Part shown: one piece after another, positions 15,392 to 23,555 of the stretch
Layout of the letters: each line of letters starts with the position of its first letter
How positions within the stretch are numbered: position 1 is the first letter of the stretch
Assembly: GCA_020029595.1 (NCBI GenBank)
Contig: JAIBJN010000006.1
Coordinates: 1 to 51,315, forward strand
Source of the DNA: Actinomycetota bacterium
GTDB lineage: Bacteria > Actinomycetota > Thermoleophilia > Gaiellales > Gaiellaceae
Reading direction: 5' to 3'
DNA length: 51,315 nt
Made by a program: the position numbers and the translations under genes
Notes under the pieces: model-generated
Databases searched by the model: none
What the model saw: only the letters and a program-made list of their open reading frames with translations
Told to the model about the DNA's origin: nothing

Positions 15392-16783
15392 TTAAGGCAC
15401 CGGCGGGCGGGCGAACTTCAGATCGCCGGTCGTCTCGTCGTGATAGCTCACGACCGGGAGCCCGTCCGTCCCGATCGCCACCGAGGTATGGCGACCCACG
15501 GTCCCGGCCGTATCGACCGCGATCGCCTGGTTTCCGGCCGTGCAGGCCGCGTTCCCGCAGTGGAGGAACTTGAGATCGCTGTTCGACCCGTCCCAGTAGC
15601 TCACGACGGGGAACCCGTCCGTTCCGATCGCCATCGACGTGTCGTAGCCCAGGGGGTCGCTCGACTGGTCGACCGGCGTCATCACGTTCCCCGACGTGCA
15701 GGCGGCGTTTCCGCAGTGGAGCACCTTGAGATCGCCCCCGGCCCCGTCGCGGTAGCTGACCACGGGAAGCCCGTCCGTCCCGATCGCGAGCGAGCTGAAC
15801 TCGCCCACCCACCCGACCGTGTCGACCGAGGTAGCCTGGTTCCCCGCGGTGCAGGCGGCGTTTCCGCAGTGGAGGATCCTAAGGTCGCCGTCGTCCGAGT
15901 CGTAGTAGCTCACAACCGGGAGCCCGTCCGCGCCGGTCGCGACCGACGTGTCGGTGGCCACGACCACCGGGCCGGGATCGACCACGGTCGCCTGGTTCCC
16001 CGACGTGCAGGCGGCGTTTCCGCAGTGAAGTACCTTGAGGTCGCCGTTCGGCCCGTCGAGGTAGCTCACGACCGGCTGGCCGTCCGCGCCGACGGCCAGC
16101 GAAATGTCGTACCCGACGAACCCCGTGTCGACAGGTGTCAGGTCGTTCCCCGACGTGCAGGTCGGATTCCCGCAGTGGAGCACCTTGAGCTCCTCGTTTG
16201 TCGCATCCCGGTAGCTCACGACGGGAAGTCCGTCCGCCCCGATGGCCAGCGAGGTGTCGGAGCCGACGTTCCCGGCAGTGTCGACCGCGGTCGCCTGGTT
16301 CCCCGCCGTGCAGGCGGCGTTGCCGCAATGCAGGATCTTGAGGTCGCCGTTCGTCGCGTCCCGGTAGCTCAAGATCGGCAGGCCGTCCGTCCCGATCGCC
16401 AGCGAGGTGAACTCGCCCACGACCCCGGCCGAGTCGAGCGTGACGACGAGCGAGGCGTCGCAGAGCTCGGCGGGATACGAGCGGGGGTTCGACCTCGCGC
16501 GCGCGCAGTAGGCCTGGAAGCCGCTCTCGGAGGTCTGGCCGACGGGCGCGAAGCGGGCGTCGGAGTCCGACTTCGTGTAATAGCGGGCGTCCGAGTCCGA
16601 TTTCTTGTAGTAGCGGGCGTCCGACTGGCTCTTCGTGTAGAAGACCTTGACGGCGAGTGGCCTCAGGTGCTTGCTCCAGAGATGGGTCATGCTCGTCGAC
16701 ACGTGGGCCCCCGCCGGCGTCACGAGCATCGTGCCGAGCACCAGTCCGAGAACGAGAAGCGCGACGCCACGCCGACTGGGCAT
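15392..16783 (-). CDS. Secreted tandem-repeat protein, probable beta-propeller surface protein
   Basis: A 463-residue protein with a signal peptide (GVALLVLGLVLGTMLVTPAGA). Residues about 48-78 hold three copies of YTKSDSDARY-type repeats, as seen in phage tail-fibre and trimeric coiled regions. From about residue 120 there are six full and one partial repeat of about 51 residues, each with S/T-S-L-A-I-G-T-D-G-L-P-V-V-S-Y, then DLKVLHCGNAACTSGN and VDTAG. The paired cysteines in each copy suggest a disulfide per unit. Seven strand-rich units suggest a propeller, closed by the first and last partial copies. Its place between pilX and pilD argues for a pilus-linked adhesin. Confidence 0.75.
   Translation of the reverse strand: MPSRRGVALLVLGLVLGTMLVTPAGAHVSTSMTHLWSKHLRPLAVKVFYTKSQSDARYYKKSDSDARYYTKSDSDARFAPVGQTSESGFQAYCARARSNPRSYPAELCDASLVVTLDSAGVVGEFTSLAIGTDGLPILSYRDATNGDLKILHCGNAACTAGNQATAVDTAGNVGSDTSLAIGADGLPVVSYRDATNEELKVLHCGNPTCTSGNDLTPVDTGFVGYDISLAVGADGQPVVSYLDGPNGDLKVLHCGNAACTSGNQATVVDPGPVVVATDTSVATGADGLPVVSYYDSDDGDLRILHCGNAACTAGNQATSVDTVGWVGEFSSLAIGTDGLPVVSYRDGAGGDLKVLHCGNAACTSGNVMTPVDQSSDPLGYDTSMAIGTDGFPVVSYWDGSNSDLKFLHCGNAACTAGNQAIAVDTAGTVGRHTSVAIGTDGLPVVSYHDETTGDLKFARPPVP
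15430..16430 (-). repeat. Tandem DNA repeat array of about 153 bases per unit
   Basis: Six complete and one partial unit with strongly conserved blocks, such as the reverse complement of TTTCCGCAGTGGA and of CCCGTCCGTCCCGATCGCCA, recur at roughly 150-base spacing inside the surface-protein gene. Conservation at the DNA level makes unequal crossing-over, and so copy-number variation between strains, likely. Confidence 0.75.
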
Positions 16784-16792
16784 GTCCCGGTC

Positions 16793-18724
16793 CTAGCCTG
16801 ACTGGAGACCTGCCACGACCACGAAGTCGCCGGCCGTGTCGGGATCCGAGTACATCTGGCCCTCGACGAGCGAGCCGAGCGGCGGCCAGTCGTAGTACGT
16901 CGGCCAGCCGTTCGCCTCGGCGGGAAGCAGGATCCTGTTGCAGACGATGGGGCCGCTCGTGTGGAAGTTCTCGTGGACGGTGCAGTCGCCGTTGGCGTAG
17001 ATGAGGCCCTGGAGCCCCGAGGGGACGGCTTGCGCCTGCGTGGAGCCCTGGTCGTACTCGGCGTTGCCCCCGGCGAGCACGATCAGCATGTTCTGGGTCG
17101 GATCCCAGTTCTCCATCCCGCTCGTGACGCAGGAGGACGTGCCGGACCCGCCGGCGCAGACGAGCTCGTCGAACTCGATGTCGCCGGCAGCGTAGACGAT
17201 GCCGCGGCCCTGGTAGTGGACGACCTGCCCGTCGTCGTCGAAGCGGAAGTCCCCGTCGATGAAGATCGTCCCCTTGATGTTCAAGACGTGCGTGACGTGG
17301 TTCCAGGAGAACTCGCCGACGAGGTTCCCGAGCGCGTCGTGCACCTGGCACGTGTAGCTCGAGCTGGTCGGGGTGACCTCCGCGGAGCCGCTCCGGCTGT
17401 TGTTGTAGGTCGTGTCGTTGTCGAAGCCGCCGGGGAAGCTTCCGGTGGTGCAGTTGTTCAGGGGGCCGGGCTTCCCGTTCGTGTACCAGTAGGCGAGGTC
17501 GACGGCGGGCTTGCTCAGGTTCTGCGGGGCCGTGCCGATCGTTCCCGCCCAGACCTTGTCGGTCGAGCTACACGGCGAGTTTGCCGACTGGGTGAAGTAC
17601 TGGCAGGTGCCCGCGACCTGCACGGAGGCGAGCGGCGTCCCCGCCGTCCCGATCGTCGTCGAAGGCGGCGGGTCGTAGTAGACGGTGAGCTGGACGTGGT
17701 CGACGTAGGCGGTGCGCGTCGACGTGGTCAGGTTCCGCGCCTTCAGGCGGACTCCGAAGTTGGAGGCCTCGACCTGGGCCTCGGTCCAGGTCGTCCCCCA
17801 GAGGTCGGTCGAGGTGCCGTACGTCCTCGTCGAGTCGGACGTCGTCCAGTCGGTCGTCGAGGCCTTGTCGTTCCCCGAGGGGGCGCCGGCCTTGAGCAGG
17901 AAGACGTCGTAGTCCTCGACGCTGTTCGAGTTGCTCGCGCGGCGCTCGATCCGGGCCTCGATGCCCACGATGACCGAGCCTGTCGGGAGGTTGAACGAGA
18001 AGCCGGTCACGTCGAGGTTCGCGCTCTGCGAGCTGGCGGCGATCGAGGCGGTAGCGTCGGAGTTGTTGCTCGAGTACACGTTCGACGAGCTCGTCCAGCC
18101 GGTCGCCGCGCTCGGACTGCGGTTGGACGAGGTCGTCGCCGCCGACATGGTCACGTCGTCGCCCACCTCGAGGGTCGTCGTGTCGCCCGTGATCGCGGCC
18201 GACCCGCGCATGCACAGGTCGCCGCGGGTGGCGATCGGCATCGTGATCGTCACGTCCTCGATGGTGAGGCAGGTCGTCGTCGAGTCCGCGTACCAGCGGC
18301 TCCACGCGGCGACGCTCGCGCCGCTGTTCAGGCCGTAGACCTGCGCGCTGCGCGTCAGCGTGCGCTTGATCGGGGCGGCTCCGGTCGGGTTCGCGACCGT
18401 GCCGGTCGAGGTGATCGTCCAGGTTTCCGCGCTGAGCGTCCCCGAGTAGGTGACGCTGCCGCCTTCGAGCTGGAGGGTGGTCGGCGCGAGGATCGAGCCC
18501 GTGAGGGGGTTGAGCGAGCTGTTGAGGACGGAGAGCGCTTGGGCGACGCCCGCCTCGGCGAGCGTGTAGGCCGTCTCGGAGCCCTTGGAGGCGCTCGCGC
18601 TCCGCACGTTCGAGGTCGAGTAGTAGATGAGGGTCGCCCCGGTGAGCGAGAGCACGCCGAGGATGCCGATCGCCATGATCAGCGTGATGCCCTCCTGGGC
18701 CTTGAGTCGTTCGAGTAGCCGCAT
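16793..18724 (-). CDS. Large PilX-like minor pilin with inserted beta-rich domain
   Basis: A 643-residue protein. The N-terminus KAQEGITLIMAIGILGVLSLTG has the PilX pattern: cleavage after Gly12, but Met instead of Glu at +5, as in PilX/GspK tip subunits. SETAYTLAEAGVAQALSVL is the PilX_N continuation. Residues about 203-352 form an insertion with alternating strands (GFSFNLPTGSVIVGIEARIE through VDHVQLTVYYDPP) that resembles a jelly-roll module. The C-terminal third has GTIFIDGDFRFDDDGQ and other strand repeats. It is five to six times the length of a canonical PilX. It is probably the pilus tip, cotranscribed with pilW 6 bases upstream. Confidence 0.8.
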   Translation of the reverse strand: MRLLERLKAQEGITLIMAIGILGVLSLTGATLIYYSTSNVRSASASKGSETAYTLAEAGVAQALSVLNSSLNPLTGSILAPTTLQLEGGSVTYSGTLSAETWTITSTGTVANPTGAAPIKRTLTRSAQVYGLNSGASVAAWSRWYADSTTTCLTIEDVTITMPIATRGDLCMRGSAAITGDTTTLEVGDDVTMSAATTSSNRSPSAATGWTSSSNVYSSNNSDATASIAASSQSANLDVTGFSFNLPTGSVIVGIEARIERRASNSNSVEDYDVFLLKAGAPSGNDKASTTDWTTSDSTRTYGTSTDLWGTTWTEAQVEASNFGVRLKARNLTTSTRTAYVDHVQLTVYYDPPPSTTIGTAGTPLASVQVAGTCQYFTQSANSPCSSTDKVWAGTIGTAPQNLSKPAVDLAYWYTNGKPGPLNNCTTGSFPGGFDNDTTYNNSRSGSAEVTPTSSSYTCQVHDALGNLVGEFSWNHVTHVLNIKGTIFIDGDFRFDDDGQVVHYQGRGIVYAAGDIEFDELVCAGGSGTSSCVTSGMENWDPTQNMLIVLAGGNAEYDQGSTQAQAVPSGLQGLIYANGDCTVHENFHTSGPIVCNRILLPAEANGWPTYYDWPPLGSLVEGQMYSDPDTAGDFVVVAGLQSG

Positions 18725-18730
18725 GGGAAT

Positions 18731-19276
18731 CTAGGCGCGCGTGGTGTTCCTGAGCACAATGTCGGCAACGAGCCGCCAGGTCTTCCATGCCTCGTTCGGG
18801 TAGACGTTCACCGGCATGTCGACGTGGAGCTGGCCGAGAGCCGTCGTCGACGGCGCGACGTAGGAGAAGACGCTTCCCGTCGTGAGGTAGTCAGCGATCG
18901 GGACGGTGGAGCCGCCGGACTTCGTCCGTCGCAGCTTGTACCGGCTCGTCCCGGCCGACGCCGTGTCGTAGACGACGGTCACCTGCGTTCCGCCGGCGCT
19001 CGGACAGCCGGCCGGGAGCGTGATCGTGATCGAGGAGGCGCTCGTGAGCGTGAGCGCGCTCGCGCAGTGGATCTCCCGGCGCATCTGGTCGACGGCCACG
19101 CGGGCGGCCTGCTGGGCCTCGAAGCGGCGGTTCGCGTCGAGCTCGGCCTTCGCGCCCGAGACGAAGAGCGTCGTCAGCGACGTGACGACGATGAGGAAGA
19201 TGGTGAGGACGGCGAGAAGCTCGATGAGCGTGTAGCCGCCCCGGCCGCGGAGCGACCTCACCACGCGTTTTGCCAC
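18731..19276 (-). CDS. PilW-like minor prepilin
   Basis: A 181-residue prepilin with signal RGRGGYTLIELLAVLTIFLIVV: cleavage after Gly14, Tyr at +1 and Glu at +5. RRFEAQQAARVAVDQMRREIHCA is the PilW/GspJ-type helix. It has a cysteine pair and a small beta ectodomain. The GTG start lies 2 bases after the PASTA-gene stop and is preceded by AGGAAGGG, which sets it against a much longer open frame upstream. With PilX and the PilV-like protein it probably forms the minor-pilin initiation complex. Confidence 0.85.
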   Translation of the reverse strand: MAKRVVRSLRGRGGYTLIELLAVLTIFLIVVTSLTTLFVSGAKAELDANRRFEAQQAARVAVDQMRREIHCASALTLTSASSITITLPAGCPSAGGTQVTVVYDTASAGTSRYKLRRTKSGGSTVPIADYLTTGSVFSYVAPSTTALGQLHVDMPVNVYPNEAWKTWRLVADIVLRNTTRA

Positions 19277-19278
19277 GA

Positions 19279-20175
19279 TCAGCCCTTCCTGCTCTCCACC
19301 CAGGCGAGAGTCCTGCGGGCGACCCTTTCGCTGCGGGCGCCGAAGCCGAAGCGCTGGTAAAGGCCACGGTCGATCCCGATCAGGGTCCGGAGCGCGACGT
19401 CGCCGTCCTGCCAGCCGAAGCTCGCGCCGGTGACGATCCACGCGTGCTGGTAGAGCCAGTGCTTGACGAACCTCCGAGTGGGGTTGGCAAGCGCGTCCGA
19501 GCGGCGCTCGAGCGCACGCGCTCGCTGCGGAAGCGGCATCTCGTCGGCGGGCTCGCGAGGGGCGTCGGCGACGACGAAGTCGGGCTCCCGGTAGGCCGGC
19601 GCAGGCGCCGCCTCCGACTCTTCCTCCTCCTGCTCCTCGGGCGCCGGAGGAGGTATTGACGCCACGGGCGTCGTGGTCGTCGTCGGCGCCGGGGCGGCCG
19701 TCTCGGTCGTGGTCGGCGGAGCCGGCGGTGCCTCCTCCTGCGCCGCCTGCCACTCGCTCAGGAGGACGACGGGCGTGCCGTCGTAGGGAGAGTGGTTCTC
19801 GGGAACGCCGCGCTCCTGGTACTCGCCGTTCCGCTTCAGGCGGAGGACGATGGTGGGTGCCCCGTTGTCGACGACACGGACACCGGGAGCGGGACTCTGG
19901 GAGGCGACTGTGTTGGCCGCGTAGCCGGCGACGGAACCCTGCACACGCCAGGCGAAGCCCGCGTCCTGGAGGATGCCCTTGGCGAAGACGTAGGCCTGAC
20001 GCCGCACGTCCGGGACGACGAGGACGTCGGGCTGCGCGGGCTCGGACGCCCCGGCGGGGGCGGGCTCGGACGGCTGCGGCTCACCGGCCGCCAGCGTCCA
20101 GCTGGCGGCCGCGAGCAGCCAGATGACCACGAGGGCGATCAGGCGCGGCGCGAGCAAAGCAAGGCGGGCCGCCAT
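19279..20175 (-). CDS. PASTA-domain membrane or exported protein
   Basis: A 298-residue protein with an N-terminal hydrophobic segment (LIALVVIWLLAAASWTLAAG). Residues about 48-115 form one PASTA domain: VLVVPDVRRQAYVFAKGILQ, AGFAWRVQGS, then TVASQSPAPGVRVVDNG. A Pro/Thr/Glu-rich linker follows, and a conserved-looking C-terminal region (WLYQHAWIVTGASFGW, GIDRGLYQRFGFGARS) that I do not recognise. PASTA domains bind muropeptides or beta-lactams in wall kinases and transpeptidases; no kinase is attached here. Its position between a wall hydrolase and pilW suggests anchoring of the pilus machine in peptidoglycan. Confidence 0.8.
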   Translation of the reverse strand: MAARLALLAPRLIALVVIWLLAAASWTLAAGEPQPSEPAPAGASEPAQPDVLVVPDVRRQAYVFAKGILQDAGFAWRVQGSVAGYAANTVASQSPAPGVRVVDNGAPTIVLRLKRNGEYQERGVPENHSPYDGTPVVLLSEWQAAQEEAPPAPPTTTETAAPAPTTTTTPVASIPPPAPEEQEEEESEAAPAPAYREPDFVVADAPREPADEMPLPQRARALERRSDALANPTRRFVKHWLYQHAWIVTGASFGWQDGDVALRTLIGIDRGLYQRFGFGARSERVARRTLAWVESRKG

Positions 20176-20258
20176 GCCCTCCCAATCGGCAGGGGCCGGC
20201 GAAAGGTCAAGCCCCTATCCGGTATGAGCCCCGTGTGAACGGAGCCCGTGCCCCCGGC

Positions 20259-22133
20259 TCAGCCCGAGCCGAAGGTCGTGAAGCGGATGACCCGCGTGCG
20301 GATGACCCGGTAGACCGGCCCCCGAACCGCACCGCGCTCGAGGCCGGCCTGCGCGAACGGCTGTGACCGCTCGGGGGTGGGCGCGTCCTGCCAGCGGAAG
20401 GCGACGCCGGCGAAGGCCTGGAACCAGGGCTCCGCCTGCGGGTAGTGCGTCGAGGGCCTGAAGCCGAGGTGGAGATGAGGCCCGGTGGAGTTGCCGGTAG
20501 AGCCGACCAGGCCGACGGGCGCGCCCGCCGCCACCCTCTTGCCCGGGACGATGCCGGGCTCGAGGTAGGAGAGATGGCAGTAGACGAACTCCTCCCCGGT
20601 CGTCGTGCGGAGCGTGAGCCCGATGCCGCACTTTCCCGTGTCGCGGGCGAAGGCCCCGGTGATGACCGCGTCGTGCAGCGCGTAGAGCGGCGACCCCAGC
20701 GGGGCGGCGATGTCCGCGGCCGGGTAGTCGTGGTGCGTGTGCGCCGTGGAGACGGTCTCCGGCCCACCGCCGACCGGGAAGACCCAGCCCTCGAAGGACT
20801 GGTGCCCGCTCGCGCCCGCCTGCCAGGCCGAGAGGTACGGATACGGGTTGACGACCCCGTCGTAGCCCTTCGAGAGGAGCTCGCGCGGATGGATCTCGAA
20901 GTGGAGATGCGTGGGCGTGCCGACGGCGTCGCCGGTCGCGCCGACGTACCCGATCACGTCCCCCGCGTTCACCTGCGCGCCCTCCTGCGCGAGCGGGGAG
21001 AAACCGGAGAGGTGCGCGTAGTAGAACTCGTTGCCCGCCCCGTCGCGGAGCCAGAACCGGTTCCCGCCGACGTCGTTCCAGCCGACCCGGAAGACCGTAC
21101 CGTCGGCGACGGCGAGGATCGGCGCTCCGAGGGGGGCGAAGATGTCGTTCCCGTGGTGCCACATGGTCGGACGAGGGACGCCGAAGTCGTCCGAGAAGGA
21201 CACCGGCCCGGAGACCGGGAAGACGTACCCGCCTGCGGAGAGGTCTCCGCCGAGGTCGGCGTTCGCCTGCTCCTCCTTGATCGACTTCAGCGCCTCGACG
21301 GACCGGGCGAACCTGGCCTGGAGCCGGTCGATCCGTCGCTCCGAGGTCTGCCCCGCCGCGTCGAGCTGGGAGAGCTTGGCGTCGAGCTCCGCGAACTGGG
21401 CGTCGCTCAGATTCGGGTTGCCAAGACGGCGCTCGAGGCGGAGCCGCTTCCACGCGAGCCCGTCGACCCCGTTGAGGGCCAGGTCGAGCTCGTGCGAGAG
21501 GCGCGCGAGGCGACGGCGCACGTCCTTGAGCCTCGCGTCCAGGTCGGCGGTCGGATAGGCGAGCGCCGGGAGGCCGACCGTGAACGATGCGTCCCCGAAC
21601 GTCGCCGCCAGCTCGAGGACGTCGTCGACGTACCACTGGGCGTGGTTGTAGGCGAAGATCGAGCGCTCGATGCTCTCGTGCGCGCCCGCCGCGGCTAGGT
21701 AGCGGGCGGCAGCGTAGACGGCGTCCTCAGGATCCCATGGGTCGGCGAGCCCGTCGCCGTCCCCGTCCATCCCCCAGCGCATCCAGGTCGAGGGCATGAA
21801 CTGCATCCAGCCGAGGGCGCCGGCCGAGCTCGGTCCCATGTTCTGACCGAAGCCCGACTCGATCTTGTTGATGGCCCCGAGCACCTGCCACGGGACGCCG
21901 TAGCCTTCCCCTGCCTGCTTCCAGAGCACGACGAGCTGCTCGTACGAGCGGACGGCCGGCCGCGCCGGGGGGCGCGAGAGGCTGGCCGGGACGCGGATCG
22001 AGCCGGGCGCGTTGGGCACGGTGTAGCTGGGCAGCTGGGGCTGGGAGCGGATGACGGTGAAGACCTGGCCCGAGGCGGCCGGAACCGCCGCCAGCGCGAG
22101 CGCGGCGGCGAGGACGAGAACGAGGCGCCTCAT
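20259..22133 (-). CDS. Fusion of lytic transglycosylase and two M23 (LytM) endopeptidase domains
   Basis: A 624-residue exported wall hydrolase. A signal peptide (1-22) precedes an SLT-type domain (about 62-175) with catalytic Glu92 in AINKIESGFG and the GALGWMQFMPSTW motif. A coiled coil (about 198-290) follows. M23 domain 1 has H327/D330 in WHHGNDIFAP and H409/H411 in THLHFEI. M23 domain 2 has H468/D474 in HHDYPAADIAAP and H553/H555 in PHLHLGF. All zinc ligands appear intact, so it could cut both glycan and peptide bonds. Its start overlaps pilT2 by 4 bases. The pilus operon context suggests localized opening of the wall for pilus passage. Confidence 0.88.
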   Translation of the reverse strand: MRRLVLVLAAALALAAVPAASGQVFTVIRSQPQLPSYTVPNAPGSIRVPASLSRPPARPAVRSYEQLVVLWKQAGEGYGVPWQVLGAINKIESGFGQNMGPSSAGALGWMQFMPSTWMRWGMDGDGDGLADPWDPEDAVYAAARYLAAAGAHESIERSIFAYNHAQWYVDDVLELAATFGDASFTVGLPALAYPTADLDARLKDVRRRLARLSHELDLALNGVDGLAWKRLRLERRLGNPNLSDAQFAELDAKLSQLDAAGQTSERRIDRLQARFARSVEALKSIKEEQANADLGGDLSAGGYVFPVSGPVSFSDDFGVPRPTMWHHGNDIFAPLGAPILAVADGTVFRVGWNDVGGNRFWLRDGAGNEFYYAHLSGFSPLAQEGAQVNAGDVIGYVGATGDAVGTPTHLHFEIHPRELLSKGYDGVVNPYPYLSAWQAGASGHQSFEGWVFPVGGGPETVSTAHTHHDYPAADIAAPLGSPLYALHDAVITGAFARDTGKCGIGLTLRTTTGEEFVYCHLSYLEPGIVPGKRVAAGAPVGLVGSTGNSTGPHLHLGFRPSTHYPQAEPWFQAFAGVAFRWQDAPTPERSQPFAQAGLERGAVRGPVYRVIRTRVIRFTTFGSG

Positions 22134-23338
22134 TGGTCCGAGGTCGCGAGCCGCAGGCCCGGGACCGGCTCCTCTTCCGGCTCCGGGGCCGACTCCGACT
22201 CCGCCTCGTCCTCGGCGAGACTCGAGAAGTCGACGGCCACGGTCTTGCCCTCCTCGGCGACGCGCTTACGGCGCAGCGCCTGGTCGACCGCGATCTCGAA
22301 GTCGTGCCGGTTGGTCGCGGCCGCCGCCGCGACCTCGAGCTCGACGACCTCGTCGACGACGAGCTGCACGAGGTGCTGCGAAAAGCTCTGCATGTGGTGG
22401 TAGGAGCCGTCCTCGATCGCCTCCGTGATGCCGTGGGTCTTCTCGGGCTCGCGGATGAGGTCGGCGATGCGCGCGGTCGCGACCATCACCTCGACGGCGG
22501 CGACCCGGCCTCCGTCCTTCCGGGGGAGCAGGCGCTGGCTGACGACGCCGCGCAGGATGCCGGCGAGAATCTCCCGCACCATCAGCTGCTTCTGCGGCGG
22601 GTAGAACTCGACCAGCCGCCCGATCGTCTCGGTCGCGTCGAGCGTGTGCAGGGTGGAGAAGACGAGGTGCCCGGATTCCGCAGCCTGAAGCGCGGTTTGG
22701 GCCGTCTCCTCGTCGCGCAGCTCGCCGATCAGGATGACGTCGGGGTCCTGGCGCAGGACGCGGCGCAGGGCCTGGTGGAAGGACTCGGTGTCGAGCCCGA
22801 CCTCGCGCTGGTTCACGATCGAAGCCCAGTCGTCGTGGATGAACTCGATCGGGTCCTCGATAGTGACAATGTGTTGCTTGCGGTTCCGGTTGATCCAGTT
22901 GAGCATCGCCGCGAGCGTCGTCGACTTCCCCGACCCGGTCGCGCCCGTGACGAGGACGAGACCGCGTTGCTCCTGGGCGAGCTTCGCCACGCCTTCCGGC
23001 ATTCCGAGCCTCTCGAAGCTCGGGATCTCCTTGGGGACGAAGCGGAAGGCGAACGAGATCGAGCCGCGCTGGCGGAAGCCGTTGACCCGGTAGCGCCCAA
23101 TCCCGTCGGCGAGGTACGACGTGTCGAGGTCGCCGGACTCGAGGAAGTGCTCGCGCTTCGCGGGCGAGCGCTCGGTCACCAGGAGGAGCACGGTCTCCAG
23201 GTCGGAGTCCGTGAGGAGGCGCTGCTCGAGCGGCTGGAGGTCGCCGTCGATCCGGACCATGGCCGGGGAGCTCACCTTGAGGTGAAGGTCACTTCCTCCC
23301 GCGTCGACGACGCGTGCCAGCAGCTCGTCGAGGTTCAT
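22130..23338 (-). CDS. Second PilT/PilU-type motor ATPase
   Basis: A 402-residue secretion ATPase opening directly with the PAS-like domain (MNLDELLARVVDAGGSDLHL). Walker A is GATGSGKST (132-140), Asp box TIEDPIEF, Walker B QDPDVILIGELRDEET, His box HLVFSTLHT. In place of the AIRNLIRE motif it reads ARIADLIREPEK. The tail of about 50 residues is acidic. These features fit a PilT paralogue or PilU-like accessory motor. It heads the 11-kb pilus operon and overlaps the wall hydrolase gene by 4 bases. The clear difference from the first PilT suggests a distinct role. Confidence 0.9.
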   Translation of the reverse strand: MNLDELLARVVDAGGSDLHLKVSSPAMVRIDGDLQPLEQRLLTDSDLETVLLLVTERSPAKREHFLESGDLDTSYLADGIGRYRVNGFRQRGSISFAFRFVPKEIPSFERLGMPEGVAKLAQEQRGLVLVTGATGSGKSTTLAAMLNWINRNRKQHIVTIEDPIEFIHDDWASIVNQREVGLDTESFHQALRRVLRQDPDVILIGELRDEETAQTALQAAESGHLVFSTLHTLDATETIGRLVEFYPPQKQLMVREILAGILRGVVSQRLLPRKDGGRVAAVEVMVATARIADLIREPEKTHGITEAIEDGSYHHMQSFSQHLVQLVVDEVVELEVAAAAATNRHDFEIAVDQALRRKRVAEEGKTVAVDFSSLAEDEAESESAPEPEEEPVPGLRLATSDQ

Positions 23339-23409
23339 GACGACGAATCCGCCATCGGCGGAGCCTCGCCGGCCGCTTTAGCTCAAAGGGGGGATGGCGG
23401 CCGCTCGGC

Positions 23410-23415
23410 TACACT
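23410..23415 (+). promoter_or_regulatory. Probable -10 element of the tRNA-Tyr promoter
   Basis: TACACT fits the TANNNT consensus and lies 11 bases before the tRNA 5' end. No good TTGACA-like -35 is visible at 17 bases upstream. Confidence 0.4.
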
Positions 23416-23426
23416 ACGCCGGCCGC

Positions 23427-23508
23427 GGGGGAGTTCCCGAGTGGCCAAAGGGGACGGGCTGTAAACCCGTTGGCTCAGCCTTCGTAGGTTCGAATCCTAC
23501 CTCCCCCA
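23427..23508 (+). tRNA. tRNA-Tyr (anticodon GTA)
   Basis: Class II tRNA of 82 bases. The acceptor arms GGGGGAG/CTCCCCC pair fully, with discriminator A. The anticodon stem ACGGG/CCCGT encloses the loop CTGTAAA with GTA at 23461-23463. A long variable arm follows, and the T arm is GTAGG-TTCGAAT-CCTAC. CCA is not encoded (CC then T), so the 3' end needs nucleotidyltransferase. It sits between the divergent pilT2 gene and the lipoprotein gene. Confidence 0.96.
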
Positions 23509-23555
23509 CCTCCCGGATCCGGACCTCGCTCGCCGCCTTTCTCGTAGCTGAGGCG

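Noticed and set aside
15430-16430. Regularly spaced repeats suggestive of a CRISPR array
   Set aside because: Units are about 153 bases, in frame, and encode a conserved protein repeat inside a gene with a signal peptide. No cas genes are present.
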